DNA of 64,000 bases from positions 1 through 64,000 of the forward strand of contig OY970234.1 in assembly GCA_963714125.1 (NCBI GenBank), read 5' to 3'. This DNA is from CAWCAW01 sp963714125. Its GTDB lineage: Bacteria; Actinomycetota; Acidimicrobiia; Acidimicrobiales; UBA8190. The stretch's first letter is position 1. Each line of letters begins with the position of its first letter. The notes under the pieces were generated by a model. That model was given only the letters and a program-made list of their open reading frames with translations, made no database searches and was not told the origin of the DNA. A program made the position numbers and the translations under genes. Shown here one piece after another: positions 35,500 to 44,133 of this stretch.

Positions 35500-36792
35500 G
35501 TGGCTCTTTCTTCCCCCTCTTCATCCTCCGTTCCCCGCGTGGTGGTCATCGGCGCCGGCTTCGGTGGGCTTCAGGCCGTCAAAGCGCTGGCGGGACGGGC
35601 CGTCGATGTGACCGTGGTGGATCAGCACAACTTCCATACGTTCCAGCCGCTGTTGTACCAAGTGGCCACGGCCGGGCTCGAGCCGTCTGACGTCGCCTAT
35701 CCGGTGCGGACCATCTTCGGGCACGATCACAACGTCACCTTCCGCCATGGACGCGTCACCGCGATAGACGTCGATGCCAAGACGGTCGAGCTCCTCGACG
35801 GCTCCACCCTCGCCTTCGACTATCTCGTCGTCGCCACCGGGGCGGCAGCCGGGTTTCTCGGCGTCCCGGGAGCGGCCGAGCACGCCCGCCCGCTGTACAC
35901 CCTGAGCGACGCCCGCCGTCTGCGCAACCATCTGCTCGGCCGGCTTGAAGACGCCGACGCGCATCCGGAGTCCTATGACAACGGTGCGCCCGTGTTTGTC
36001 ATCGTGGGGGGTGGCCCCACCGGCGTAGAGACCTCCGGTGCGCTGATCGAGCTCCTCGATGTGTCGGTACGACGGGACCGTTTGCGCATCGACCCCACGC
36101 GCACCCGGGTGATACTGCTCGACGCCGGTGGCCGGCTCTTGTCCGGGTTCAACGACAAGTGTGCCGACTACGCCCTAGAGACATTGCGCCGGCGCGGCGT
36201 CGAGATCCGATTGAACGAACCCGTCGCCGGCGTCGACGAATCCGGGGTGCGCCTCAAAAGTGGCGAGGTCATTCACGCCGCCGCCGTGGTGTGGGCCGGC
36301 GGCGTAAGCGTCAAGGGGACCTTGGCGTCGACTCTTCCCGTGCCGGCGGGCCCCGGCGGACGGGTGACGGTACGCCATGACCTGTCGCTGGCCGATCATC
36401 CCGAGGTGTTCGTCATCGGCGACGCCGCCGCCGTGCCGCTGGCCGGACACAGCACCGGGATCTGCCCGCAGCTGGCGCAGGTCGCCATTCAGTCAGGTCG
36501 CCACGCCGGGCAGGAGATATTGCGACGCGTCGCCGGTGAGCAACCGCTGTCCTTTACCTACAAGGACAAGGGCATCATGGCCACCATTGGACGACGGGCC
36601 GCCGTGGCCCAGTTGCGCGACGGCCTCACGCTGCGAGGAACGTTGGGATGGCTGGCATGGTTGGGCCTGCACCTCCTCTATCTCATCGGGTTTCGAAACC
36701 GCTTCGTGGTCATGATCAACTGGACCTGGCGCTATCTCGACTGGCCCTCGGGCCCCCGGCTCATCGTGGCCGACGTCGAAACCGAGCCCTAA
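35500..36792 (+). CDS. ndh: Type II NADH:quinone oxidoreductase (NDH-2)
   Basis: 430 residues; single-subunit, non-pumping FAD enzyme passing electrons from NADH to quinone at the membrane face. FAD loop VVVIGAGFGGLQAVKAL, then HNFHTFQPLLYQVATAGLEP, NADH loop VFVIVGGGPTGVETSGAL, second FAD motif HPEVFVIGDAAAV, followed by GICPQLAQVAIQSG. A C-terminal amphipathic/hydrophobic segment (LGWLAWLGLHLLYLIGFRNR) is typical for membrane binding. GTG 35500 is four bases after the E1 stop, so it is probably translated from the same mRNA, which would reoxidise NADH from the dehydrogenase complex. Confidence 0.92.
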   Translation: MALSSPSSSSVPRVVVIGAGFGGLQAVKALAGRAVDVTVVDQHNFHTFQPLLYQVATAGLEPSDVAYPVRTIFGHDHNVTFRHGRVTAIDVDAKTVELLDGSTLAFDYLVVATGAAAGFLGVPGAAEHARPLYTLSDARRLRNHLLGRLEDADAHPESYDNGAPVFVIVGGGPTGVETSGALIELLDVSVRRDRLRIDPTRTRVILLDAGGRLLSGFNDKCADYALETLRRRGVEIRLNEPVAGVDESGVRLKSGEVIHAAAVVWAGGVSVKGTLASTLPVPAGPGGRVTVRHDLSLADHPEVFVIGDAAAVPLAGHSTGICPQLAQVAIQSGRHAGQEILRRVAGEQPLSFTYKDKGIMATIGRRAAVAQLRDGLTLRGTLGWLAWLGLHLLYLIGFRNRFVVMINWTWRYLDWPSGPRLIVADVETEP

Positions 36793-36801
36793 CGGCCGCT
36801 C

Positions 36802-37662
36802 TTACGGAGCGGTGCGGCCGCCGAGGTCAACGTCGAGGGCAAGCGTGAGACACCGACAACCGCCGCCGGCCTTTAAAAACTCGCCGACGGGAGCCATCAC
36901 CACAGTGAACCCCGCGCTATCGAGGATGGCACCCAATCGCTTTGAACATGACGACATGACCACGACGTCGCCCACCACCACCGAATTGGCGCAGAAGGCT
37001 TCGGCTTCGGCGTCCTCCAACCAGATGGGCTCGGGGACGAGTTCGCTCAGCACCCGGATGCCGTAGCGGTCGAGACCCTGGGGGGCGATGAGGGCACGCC
37101 GGTCATCGAGGGGGCAGAAGACCAAGTCGAGGTGGTAGTAGCGCCCATCGACGAGCTCGACGGTGCGCACCGGAACGCTCAGTAATTCCGACAATTCGCG
37201 ATGGGCGCCGATGGCTGAGCGCGTGCGGTAGCCGGCCACGAGCGCGGTCGGGTGGGCCGAGTCCGGACCACCGCCGAAGGGCAGGGCGTCGCCGGCACCT
37301 TCGAAGGGGTCGTCTCCGGGCAACGGCGTGACGACGAAGCCGTTCGACGCGAACCACGCTTCGTCATAGGCGCTCTCGCCCTGACGCTCGGGATGCAGGA
37401 AGCGGCTCGGCACGAAGGCGCCGCCATCCACCACGCCGGCGTTGGCCGTGAACACCAGATCCGGGAGGCCCGCCACCGGTGCCAGGAACTCCACCGTCAC
37501 CCCCGCCTCGCGCAGCGTGGACACCAGCCCATGGAACTCGGTGGCGGCACGATCCGGATCAGGATGCACCTCGGCGTGCATGTACGGATTGATCTCGTAG
37601 GCCACCGTGAAATGGGCCGGCTCGCACATCAGGAAACGACGGCCCCAATTGAGCGCACTCAC
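36802..37662 (-). CDS. Amidinotransferase-fold arginine dihydrolase-like enzyme (ArgZ / AgrE N-domain type)
   Basis: 286 residues, guanidine-modifying superfamily. Visible active-site elements: Asn in YEINPYM (25) and LVFTANAGVV (74), acidic pair in FEGAGDALPF (121-125), His in YYHLDLVFCPL (177), nucleophile Cys in KAGGGCRCLTLAL (271). The FTANA Asn is the feature that distinguishes arginine dihydrolases, which make ornithine, CO2 and two ammonia, from deiminases. Dimethylarginine hydrolase is the main alternative. It is the third gene of the putA operon, 38 bases after the ornithine cyclodeaminase-like gene, which strongly favours arginine as substrate. Confidence 0.75.
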   Translation of the reverse strand: MSALNWGRRFLMCEPAHFTVAYEINPYMHAEVHPDPDRAATEFHGLVSTLREAGVTVEFLAPVAGLPDLVFTANAGVVDGGAFVPSRFLHPERQGESAYDEAWFASNGFVVTPLPGDDPFEGAGDALPFGGGPDSAHPTALVAGYRTRSAIGAHRELSELLSVPVRTVELVDGRYYHLDLVFCPLDDRRALIAPQGLDRYGIRVLSELVPEPIWLEDAEAEAFCANSVVVGDVVVMSSCSKRLGAILDSAGFTVVMAPVGEFLKAGGGCRCLTLALDVDLGGRTAP

Positions 37663-37700
37663 CGGGTCGCGCTCACTGAGTCCGGCTCACCGGGTCGGGC

Positions 37701-39005
37701 TCATGAAGGCGTGGCCCCCAGTCGGGCGGCCAGCTCGAGGACGAACAAGCCCGCATCGGTGACGATGCCCAGCGCCTGGTGACTGCCGCGGTCGGCGAGC
37801 TTGGTGACGACAGCCGGGTTGATGTCGACGCAGTACGTCTCAACTCCGGCGGGCAGCAGGTTGCCCGTGGCGATGGCGTGCAACGTCGACGCCAGCATCA
37901 CGGCCACATCCACCCCGTCGACGAGCGCCCGCATGGCATCGACGGCGGCCACCGTGTCCGAGATGACGTCGGGCAAGGGCCCGTCGTCGCGTACCGACCC
38001 GCCCAGAACGAAGGGCACGCCCGCCTTGACGCACTCGTAGAGAACGCCCGAGGTGAGCCATCCGCTCTCGACGGCCGCCGCGATGGACCCCAGCCGGCGT
38101 ACCTCGTTGATGACGCGCAGATGATTGGCGTGCCCGTGCTCGGCCGCCACCCCTTCGCCCAGCGACACTCCTAAGGAGGTGCCCAATACGGCCGATTCGA
38201 TGTCATGGGTGGCGAAGCCGTTGCCGGCAAAGAGCACGTGCACCCATCCATCGCGCACCAAACTCGCCAAGGCCGGGGCGGCACCCGTGTGCACCAAGGC
38301 GGGCCCGCACACGGCCAGCACGCGTGCATCGGCACCGGCGTCTCGGCGGACGCGCACCTTCTTAATGGCGTCGGCCACCCGCGTCACGGTGAGCGCCTTG
38401 GGTTTCTCGGACGACACCTCGGCGGTCATGAAGCCGAACCCTTCAGAGTCCGCCGTGCGCCGCGGGGTTTCGACCCGCACACCCCGCCAACCGACGACCA
38501 CCAGGTCACCGGCTCTGATGCGGTGCATGGGGACCATGGTCACCCCGGGCGTCGCTCCGAACGGCCCGGGCTCGGTCACGACCAGGCTGCAGTCCATTTC
38601 CACGCGCTCGCTCTCGACCCAGCGCCCATGCAGCCGCACCGAGGTCGGCAGGTTGGTGGTCGAGTAGAAGCCTTCGGGAAGCACGCCGTCGATGTCGGCC
38701 GCCACCAGCTCGGCATCGGAGTTGTCCTCACGGTTGACCCCGTGCACCTGCAGCTCGATCAGCAAGGCGTCGAGGGCGGCGTCCGAAGACGCCCGCACGC
38801 GCATGCGCACGTGACTCTCGTCGAGCGCCGTCGTCCCCACGTCCAAGTCGAGGATCTCGTAGCCCGCTCCCGCATCGAGCACGGCATCGAGCACCTTGGC
38901 CAGGACCAGCGAGTCGACGACGTGCCCGTCCAACCGAACAACCTCGGTCACCTCGTCAGCGGTGGCGCCCGCCGTGGTGCCCGTCTCGCCGGCTGCCTCC
39001 TTCAT
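37701..39005 (-). CDS. LOR/SDH-family ornithine cyclodeaminase-like protein (AgrE C-domain type)
   Basis: 434 residues from ATG 39005, with GGAGG four bases upstream. The N-terminal module (VVRLDGHVVDSLVLAKVLDA, YEILDLDVG) and the NAD-binding C-terminal module (GNGFATHDIESAVLGTSLG, YCVDINPAVVTKLADRGSHQ) match the family once called LOR/SDH conserved region. Archaeal and cyanobacterial members convert ornithine to proline with ammonia release. In cyanobacterial AgrE this module is fused to an arginine dihydrolase; here the two are neighbouring genes. It follows putA by ten bases. Confidence 0.8.
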   Translation of the reverse strand: MKEAAGETGTTAGATADEVTEVVRLDGHVVDSLVLAKVLDAVLDAGAGYEILDLDVGTTALDESHVRMRVRASSDAALDALLIELQVHGVNREDNSDAELVAADIDGVLPEGFYSTTNLPTSVRLHGRWVESERVEMDCSLVVTEPGPFGATPGVTMVPMHRIRAGDLVVVGWRGVRVETPRRTADSEGFGFMTAEVSSEKPKALTVTRVADAIKKVRVRRDAGADARVLAVCGPALVHTGAAPALASLVRDGWVHVLFAGNGFATHDIESAVLGTSLGVSLGEGVAAEHGHANHLRVINEVRRLGSIAAAVESGWLTSGVLYECVKAGVPFVLGGSVRDDGPLPDVISDTVAAVDAMRALVDGVDVAVMLASTLHAIATGNLLPAGVETYCVDINPAVVTKLADRGSHQALGIVTDAGLFVLELAARLGATPS

Positions 39006-39015
39006 GGCGCCTCCT

Positions 39016-42000
39016 TCATGCTGCTCCTCGATGTCGTCGCAGGCGGCGCTGAGCGCCGGGGGTCGGCGGCGCTTGGCTCGACGAGCTGGAGTCCGACGAG
39101 TCCGACGAGCCCGGGTCAGGCGAACCTTGGTCCAGCCGGTCGGGCGCAAACCCCTGGCGAACGGTGTTCTCGGCCACGACGCGAGGATCGCAGAACTGCA
39201 GCAGGTAATCGGGCCCACCCGCTTTCGAGCCCACCCCCGACATGGCGCTGCCGCCGAAAGGTTGGCGCCCCACCACCGCACCGGTGATGGACCGGTTCAC
39301 GTAGATGTTGCCGGCGCGCAGCTCGGCGGTGGCGTAGCGGATGTGGTGAGGCGAGCGAGAGAAGATCCCCGCCGTCAGCGCGTAGTCGGTGTCGTTGGCC
39401 AGCTCGACGGCGTGTTCCAGGTCGCGAGCCCGGAACGTGGCCAGCACCGGTCCGAAGAGCTCCTCGGTGGCGAGGGTTGAGGTCGGGTCGACGTCGGTGA
39501 CGATGGTCGGGCCTACAAAGTAGCCCCGCTCCGGCACGTCGGTGCGAGCCAGCGCCACGGTGCCGAACTCGTCGGCCCTGGCCACCACCGCCCGCAATCG
39601 GTTCCACGCGTCGGCGTCGATGACTGGGCCCATCTGCGCTGCGGGACGGCGCGGCGGGCCCACGGTTAAAGACCGAGCGGCGTCGACGACGCGCCCCACC
39701 ACGGCGTCATGCACCGAGTCGACGACGATCAAACGGCTGGCTGCCGAACACTTCTGGCCGGCGAACCCGAACGCCGACGCCACCACGGCGGCCACCACTT
39801 CGTCGAGATCGGCGTCGGCATCGACCACGATGGGGTTCTTGCCGCCCAACTCGGCGATGACCCTGACGATCGAGCGGCGGCCGGGCACGGCACGGGCGGC
39901 GGTCTCGATGATCTGCAGCCCCACCTCACGCGACCCGGTAAAGGCGATGAGGTCCACACCGCGATGCCCGACCAAGGCGGCGCCGCACTCCTCTCCCGAT
40001 CCGGGGAGGAAGGACAGCACGCCCGGCGGAAGCCCACACTGCGCAAAAGCCGCCACCAATTCCGCCGCCGATGACGGGGACTGCTCGGCTGGCTTGAGGA
40101 TCACGGCGTTGCCGGTCACGAGCGCCGCCGCCGTCATGCCGGTGGCGATGGCCAAGGGGAAATTCCACGGCGCCACCACCGCGCACACGCCCCGGCCCCG
40201 GTAGAGCAGGCGGTTGTTCTCGCCGGGCGGGGACTGCACGTCGGCTCCGGCCGCCATAACGAGAACGCGCCGCCCGTAGTACTCGCAGTAGTCGATGGCC
40301 TCGCACACATCCGCGTCGGCGTCCGCCCATCCCTTGCCCACCTCACGCACCTGCAAGGCAGCGAGCTGGAAGCGACGGCCTCGCAAGTACTGCGCCACCC
40401 GGAACATCACCGCGGCGCGTTCTTGTTCGCTGGTGCGGCTCCAGGCCGGCGCCGCCGCCACGGCCACCTCAACGGCGGCGTCGACTTCGGATTGTCCGCA
40501 GGCCACGGCTCGGGCCACCACCACGTCGGGTTCGGCGGGGTCGAACGATGCAATGGTGCGGCCGGTGTCGACGCGCTGGCCGGCGATGTTGGCATGGACA
40601 TGGCGCGGCGCCCACGGCGCCCGAAAGAATTCGGTGTCGATGGCACTGGCAAAGCGCTCCATCACTTCGGGGCGGTGCCACTGCTGAGGCGGCTCGGGAC
40701 GGTAAGCGCCGGGTCGATCGGGATCCGTCGGCGCTCGGCGAGCGGGCGGGGGTGGCCCCGCCATGGCCGCCGCCATGGCCGCTTCGCTGGGCGCCGCCAC
40801 GAGTTCCTGAAGCGATTCACCTTCGGCGAAGTGGTGGCGCACGAAGCTCTCGTTGGAGGTGTTCTCCAAAAGGCGACGCACCAGATACGCCATGCCCGGC
40901 ACCAGTTCGCCCATGGGCGCGTAGACGCGCAACCGGAAGCCGCCGCGGCGTACGGCGTCGTGCACGGGTTCGGCCATGCCGTAGAGCAGCTGCACCTCGA
41001 AACCGTTGTCGGGGATGCCGGCACGCCGGCCATCGACCACGGCGGCCGCTAGCGACCTCATGTTGTGCGTGGCGAAGGCGGCGCGCAGCGTGCCGTGATG
41101 GCCGTGGAGCATGGCGGCCAAGCGCTCGTAGTTGGCATCTGTGTCTGCCTTGTGCTCGAAGACGGGGGCCGGCCACCCCTGAGCTTCGGCGTCGACGGTC
41201 TCGGTGTCCCAGTACGCCCCCTTGACGAGGCGGACCCCGACGGCAATGTCGCGGCCGGTGGCCCACTCGGCCAGTGCGGCGAGATCGTCGCCGCTGTCGC
41301 GGAAGTAGGCCTGGACCACGATGCCGGCGTGCAGTCCGGCCAGCTCGCGCCGGTCCAAGAGCCGGCGAAAGAGATGGTGGGTGAGGTTCTTGGTGGCGTA
41401 GCGCTCCATGTCGAACCACACGAAGACGCGGCGCTCCGCTGCGGTTCGAAGAATGGGAAGCAGTCGTTGCTCGGCTTGCGCCAGACCTTCGGCCGCGCTC
41501 AAGGGCGAGAAGCTGGATGCCAATGCGGAAACCTTGACGCTGACGCTGGCACGCGGCACGGGGCCCACATCATCGGAGTCGAGTTTGTCGTCGCTGGGCC
41601 ACAACGGCGCCGCCGCCGCCAGCGCGTCGACGAGCGCGGCCAGGCGAGCCGCGTAGCGGTCGGCTTCGACTTCGCTGTGAGTGTGCTCGCCCAGCAAGTC
41701 GACGGTGGCGGCCGTATGGCGATACCAAAGGTGACCGACGGCATCGGCCACCTCGGCGGGGTCGGTACCCACCACGAACTGGCGCGCCATGCGGTCGATG
41801 CCGCGCCGGGCCACCGCGGCAGACATGGACTGGCCCCCCGGGACGTGTTCGGCCAGATCCAAACCCGCCCCGAACCAGCCGGGGACGTCCACCCCCTCGA
41901 ACTCGGCGCGGAGGTGGGATTCGACATCGGCGCCGTCGGTCAGCGCCGGGAAGGTGTCGACGAAGCGGAACAGGCGAGCCCTGAACTCACCATCCACCAT

Positions 42001-42144
42001 GGCCTGAGAGAGGAGCCGATCGCCCCACCACGATGGGCGCAAGACGTGGGCACGTTGTCGTCCCGCCAGCTCAGCGATGCGCCGGGCTTCCTGGTCGATC
42101 TCGAGCTCGCGCGTTGTTTCCTGGCGCGGCGTTGGCGCGCTCAC
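39016..42144 (-). CDS. putA: Bifunctional proline dehydrogenase / P5C dehydrogenase (PutA-like)
   Basis: 1042 residues; oxidises proline to glutamate in two steps. The FAD-dependent proline dehydrogenase barrel spans about 80-450 (RASVSVKVSALASSFSPLSA, VRLVKGAYWDTET, LLYGMAEPVHDAVR, RVYAPMGELVPGMAYLVRRL). The aldehyde dehydrogenase domain spans about 510-1000 with catalytic Glu in VIAELGGKNP and Cys in AGQKCSAASRLIV. There is no N-terminal DNA-binding domain, so it is not a PutA-type repressor. The start is GTG 42144, seven bases after TACCGT; longer frames extend into the divergent trmO region. The C-terminal 40 residues are Ser/Pro low complexity. Confidence 0.93.
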   Translation of the reverse strand: MSAPTPRQETTRELEIDQEARRIAELAGRQRAHVLRPSWWGDRLLSQAMVDGEFRARLFRFVDTFPALTDGADVESHLRAEFEGVDVPGWFGAGLDLAEHVPGGQSMSAAVARRGIDRMARQFVVGTDPAEVADAVGHLWYRHTAATVDLLGEHTHSEVEADRYAARLAALVDALAAAAPLWPSDDKLDSDDVGPVPRASVSVKVSALASSFSPLSAAEGLAQAEQRLLPILRTAAERRVFVWFDMERYATKNLTHHLFRRLLDRRELAGLHAGIVVQAYFRDSGDDLAALAEWATGRDIAVGVRLVKGAYWDTETVDAEAQGWPAPVFEHKADTDANYERLAAMLHGHHGTLRAAFATHNMRSLAAAVVDGRRAGIPDNGFEVQLLYGMAEPVHDAVRRGGFRLRVYAPMGELVPGMAYLVRRLLENTSNESFVRHHFAEGESLQELVAAPSEAAMAAAMAGPPPPARRAPTDPDRPGAYRPEPPQQWHRPEVMERFASAIDTEFFRAPWAPRHVHANIAGQRVDTGRTIASFDPAEPDVVVARAVACGQSEVDAAVEVAVAAAPAWSRTSEQERAAVMFRVAQYLRGRRFQLAALQVREVGKGWADADADVCEAIDYCEYYGRRVLVMAAGADVQSPPGENNRLLYRGRGVCAVVAPWNFPLAIATGMTAAALVTGNAVILKPAEQSPSSAAELVAAFAQCGLPPGVLSFLPGSGEECGAALVGHRGVDLIAFTGSREVGLQIIETAARAVPGRRSIVRVIAELGGKNPIVVDADADLDEVVAAVVASAFGFAGQKCSAASRLIVVDSVHDAVVGRVVDAARSLTVGPPRRPAAQMGPVIDADAWNRLRAVVARADEFGTVALARTDVPERGYFVGPTIVTDVDPTSTLATEELFGPVLATFRARDLEHAVELANDTDYALTAGIFSRSPHHIRYATAELRAGNIYVNRSITGAVVGRQPFGGSAMSGVGSKAGGPDYLLQFCDPRVVAENTVRQGFAPDRLDQGSPDPGSSDSSDSSSSSQAPPTPGAQRRLRRHRGAA

Positions 42145-42210
42145 TCCATCGACGGTACCGCTACCGCGCTCGCTAACGGTGCCCATCGGACCCATGAAAG
42201 GATCATTTCC

Positions 42211-42687
42211 ATGGACAGCACCGCTGAACGCAGCTGGGTCGTGACGGCCGTCGGCGTCGTGTCGTCGCCCCGGCAGGAGATCACCGACGACCACTGGGGC
42301 GCCACCGAAAGCACCATCACCCTGCTGGCCCCCTTCGACGCCTCGGCCGTGGCCGGGCTCGACGAGTTCAGCCACATCGAGGTCATCTACCTCTTCGACC
42401 AGGTCGATCCGGCCACACTGTGCATGGGGTCCCGCCACCCTCGAGGCAATACCGCCTGGCCGGACGTGGGGATCTTGGCCCAGCGGGCCAAAGACCGCCC
42501 CAACCGCATCGGGCTGTCGGTGTGCGAGCTGCTGGCCGTGGAGGGGACCGAGCTCCGGGTCCGGGGCCTCGACGCCGTGGACGGCACCCCCGTCCTCGAC
42601 ATCAAGCCTTACATGGAGGAGTTCGGACCCCGGTCAGCTGTCCGCCAGCCCGCCTGGACCCACGAGCTGATGGAGTCCTATTTCTGA
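42211..42687 (+). CDS. trmO: tRNA (adenine-N6)-methyltransferase TrmO (TsaA/YaeB family)
   Basis: 158 residues; SAM-dependent N6-methylation of the t6A37 base in certain Thr tRNAs. VVTAVGVVSSPRQEITDDHW, LDEFSHIEVIYLFDQVD, and the signature DRPNRIGLSVCELLAVEGTE with DIKPYMEEF define the family. ATG 42211 follows AAAGGAT by eight bases; a much longer upstream frame is antisense to putA. It is divergent from putA with a 66-base spacer. Confidence 0.9.
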   Translation: MDSTAERSWVVTAVGVVSSPRQEITDDHWGATESTITLLAPFDASAVAGLDEFSHIEVIYLFDQVDPATLCMGSRHPRGNTAWPDVGILAQRAKDRPNRIGLSVCELLAVEGTELRVRGLDAVDGTPVLDIKPYMEEFGPRSAVRQPAWTHELMESYF

Positions 42688-42809
42688 TCCTTTTGCCGCT
42701 CTTGCTCACATCGAGTGATGGCTTTCACCTGTTGAGTGACGAAACGGATCCCCTCTCTATATCTCTTCGCCCCCTCTGAGGTGTTACAGCCTCCTGTCAT
42801 GCTTGTCCT

Positions 42810-44078
42810 GTGTTCGACGATCTTCACGGGGCGGCGGTGGCCATTCGTAGCCATCTGGCCGACGCCGACCCGGACCGGGTCACCGCGGCCCAGGCCGCTC
42901 AAGCGGTGGCCGTCTTCGCCGAGCTCAACCGGTTGAGTGCGGCCGGCCTGACGTTCTACGCCCCCAGGTCCTCCGAGTCGACCGAATGGGTCGACGCCGG
43001 CCATCACTCGCCGGCTTCATGGCTGGCCGAGACGTGCGGGACGGGTCTGGGCGAGGCCATCGCCACCTTGAAGACGGGGGCAGGTCTGAAGGACCTCCCC
43101 GCTGCATCAGAAGCTTTGCGCTCGGGGAACCTGTCGTCGCCTCAGGTCAAAGAGATCGTGGCGGCGGCGGGGCGCGACCCCCGGGTTGAACACGATCTCA
43201 TCGAGGCGGCCGCCACCGGCTCGCTCAAATCTTTGCGCAACCGCTGCCGCAAGATCCGGCCCATCGAGGACGGTGCTGAGGCCGAGCTGGCCCGGCACGA
43301 GGCCATCCGGGTGTCGAGGTACTTCTCGCACTTCAGCGACGGCGACGGTGCGTTCTGTTTCGCCGGCAAGACGACGGCCGAACACGGGGCCCGGATGCTT
43401 GCCTCCATCAGGGCCCGGGCCGATGAGCTCTTCGAGGAAGCCCGCCAGGCAGACCGATTCGAATCACCTCGGGCCTACGCGCTCGACGCATTGGTCGATC
43501 TCGTGACGAGGTCAGCGACGGGCACCCGTAAGAAGTGCAAAGACCCCGCCACCATCGTCTTTCACGTTGATGGCGTTGCCTTGCAGCGGGGCTACGCCAA
43601 AAGCGGGGAACGTTGCGAGGTGGCCGGGGTGGGACCCGTGCCGGTGGCGAGCATCGAGCGCGAGCTTCCTGGGGCCTTCGTCAAGGTGCTGGTGGAAAAA
43701 GGTGTCGACATCACCACCGTCTGCCATGTGGGGCGCACCATCCCCGCCCACGTGTTCACGGCCCTCGAAGCTCGCCATGAAACCTGCGTAGTCCCCGGTT
43801 GCGACACCGCCAACGGTCTGGAAGCGCATCACGTCGTGCCCTTTGCCAAAGGCGGCCCCACGTCGCTTGCCAATCTTGTTTTGGTGTGCGGGCACCATCA
43901 CTACCTGATCACCCACAAGGGTTACGAACTCGGAGGGACCGAAGGTCACCGCCACCTCGTCATCCCCGACGGCTACGACCAAAACGGCGAGCCCAAGCGC
44001 GCCGGCCCGGCGCGAATCTTCGGTTCCGACGGCGACGACGATCCCGAAGATCGCCTAGATCTGTTCGACGGCCTCTGA
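42810..44078 (+). CDS. DUF222 / HNH endonuclease family protein (13E12-type)
   Basis: 422 residues. The N-terminal DUF222 region is helical (TAAQAAQAVAVFAELNRLSA). The C-terminal HNH motif is complete: ETCVVPGCDTANGLEAHHVV, PFAKGGPTSLANLVLVCGHHH. The family is multicopy in actinobacteria and its mycobacterial REP13E12 members are phage integration sites. The function is unproven. The protein ends with an acidic tail GSDGDDDPEDRLDLFDGL, whose coding DNA is repeated at 45371. The start is GTG 42810, without a clear ribosome site. Confidence 0.87.
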   Translation: MFDDLHGAAVAIRSHLADADPDRVTAAQAAQAVAVFAELNRLSAAGLTFYAPRSSESTEWVDAGHHSPASWLAETCGTGLGEAIATLKTGAGLKDLPAASEALRSGNLSSPQVKEIVAAAGRDPRVEHDLIEAAATGSLKSLRNRCRKIRPIEDGAEAELARHEAIRVSRYFSHFSDGDGAFCFAGKTTAEHGARMLASIRARADELFEEARQADRFESPRAYALDALVDLVTRSATGTRKKCKDPATIVFHVDGVALQRGYAKSGERCEVAGVGPVPVASIERELPGAFVKVLVEKGVDITTVCHVGRTIPAHVFTALEARHETCVVPGCDTANGLEAHHVVPFAKGGPTSLANLVLVCGHHHYLITHKGYELGGTEGHRHLVIPDGYDQNGEPKRAGPARIFGSDGDDDPEDRLDLFDGL

Positions 44079-44090
44079 TCAGCGAGGATC
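44018..44090 (+). repeat. Copy 1 of 73-bp direct repeat (HNH gene 3' end)
   Basis: Begins CTTCGGTTCCGACGGCGACG and ends TCTGATCAGCGAGGATC, spanning the last 20 codons, the stop and 12 bases beyond. It matches 45371-45443 at 68 of 73 positions; all five differences are transitions. Confidence 0.93.
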
Positions 44091-44133
44091 GTTCGAGCGC
44101 GACGACTCCGTTACCGATACGAGCCGAAGAACG

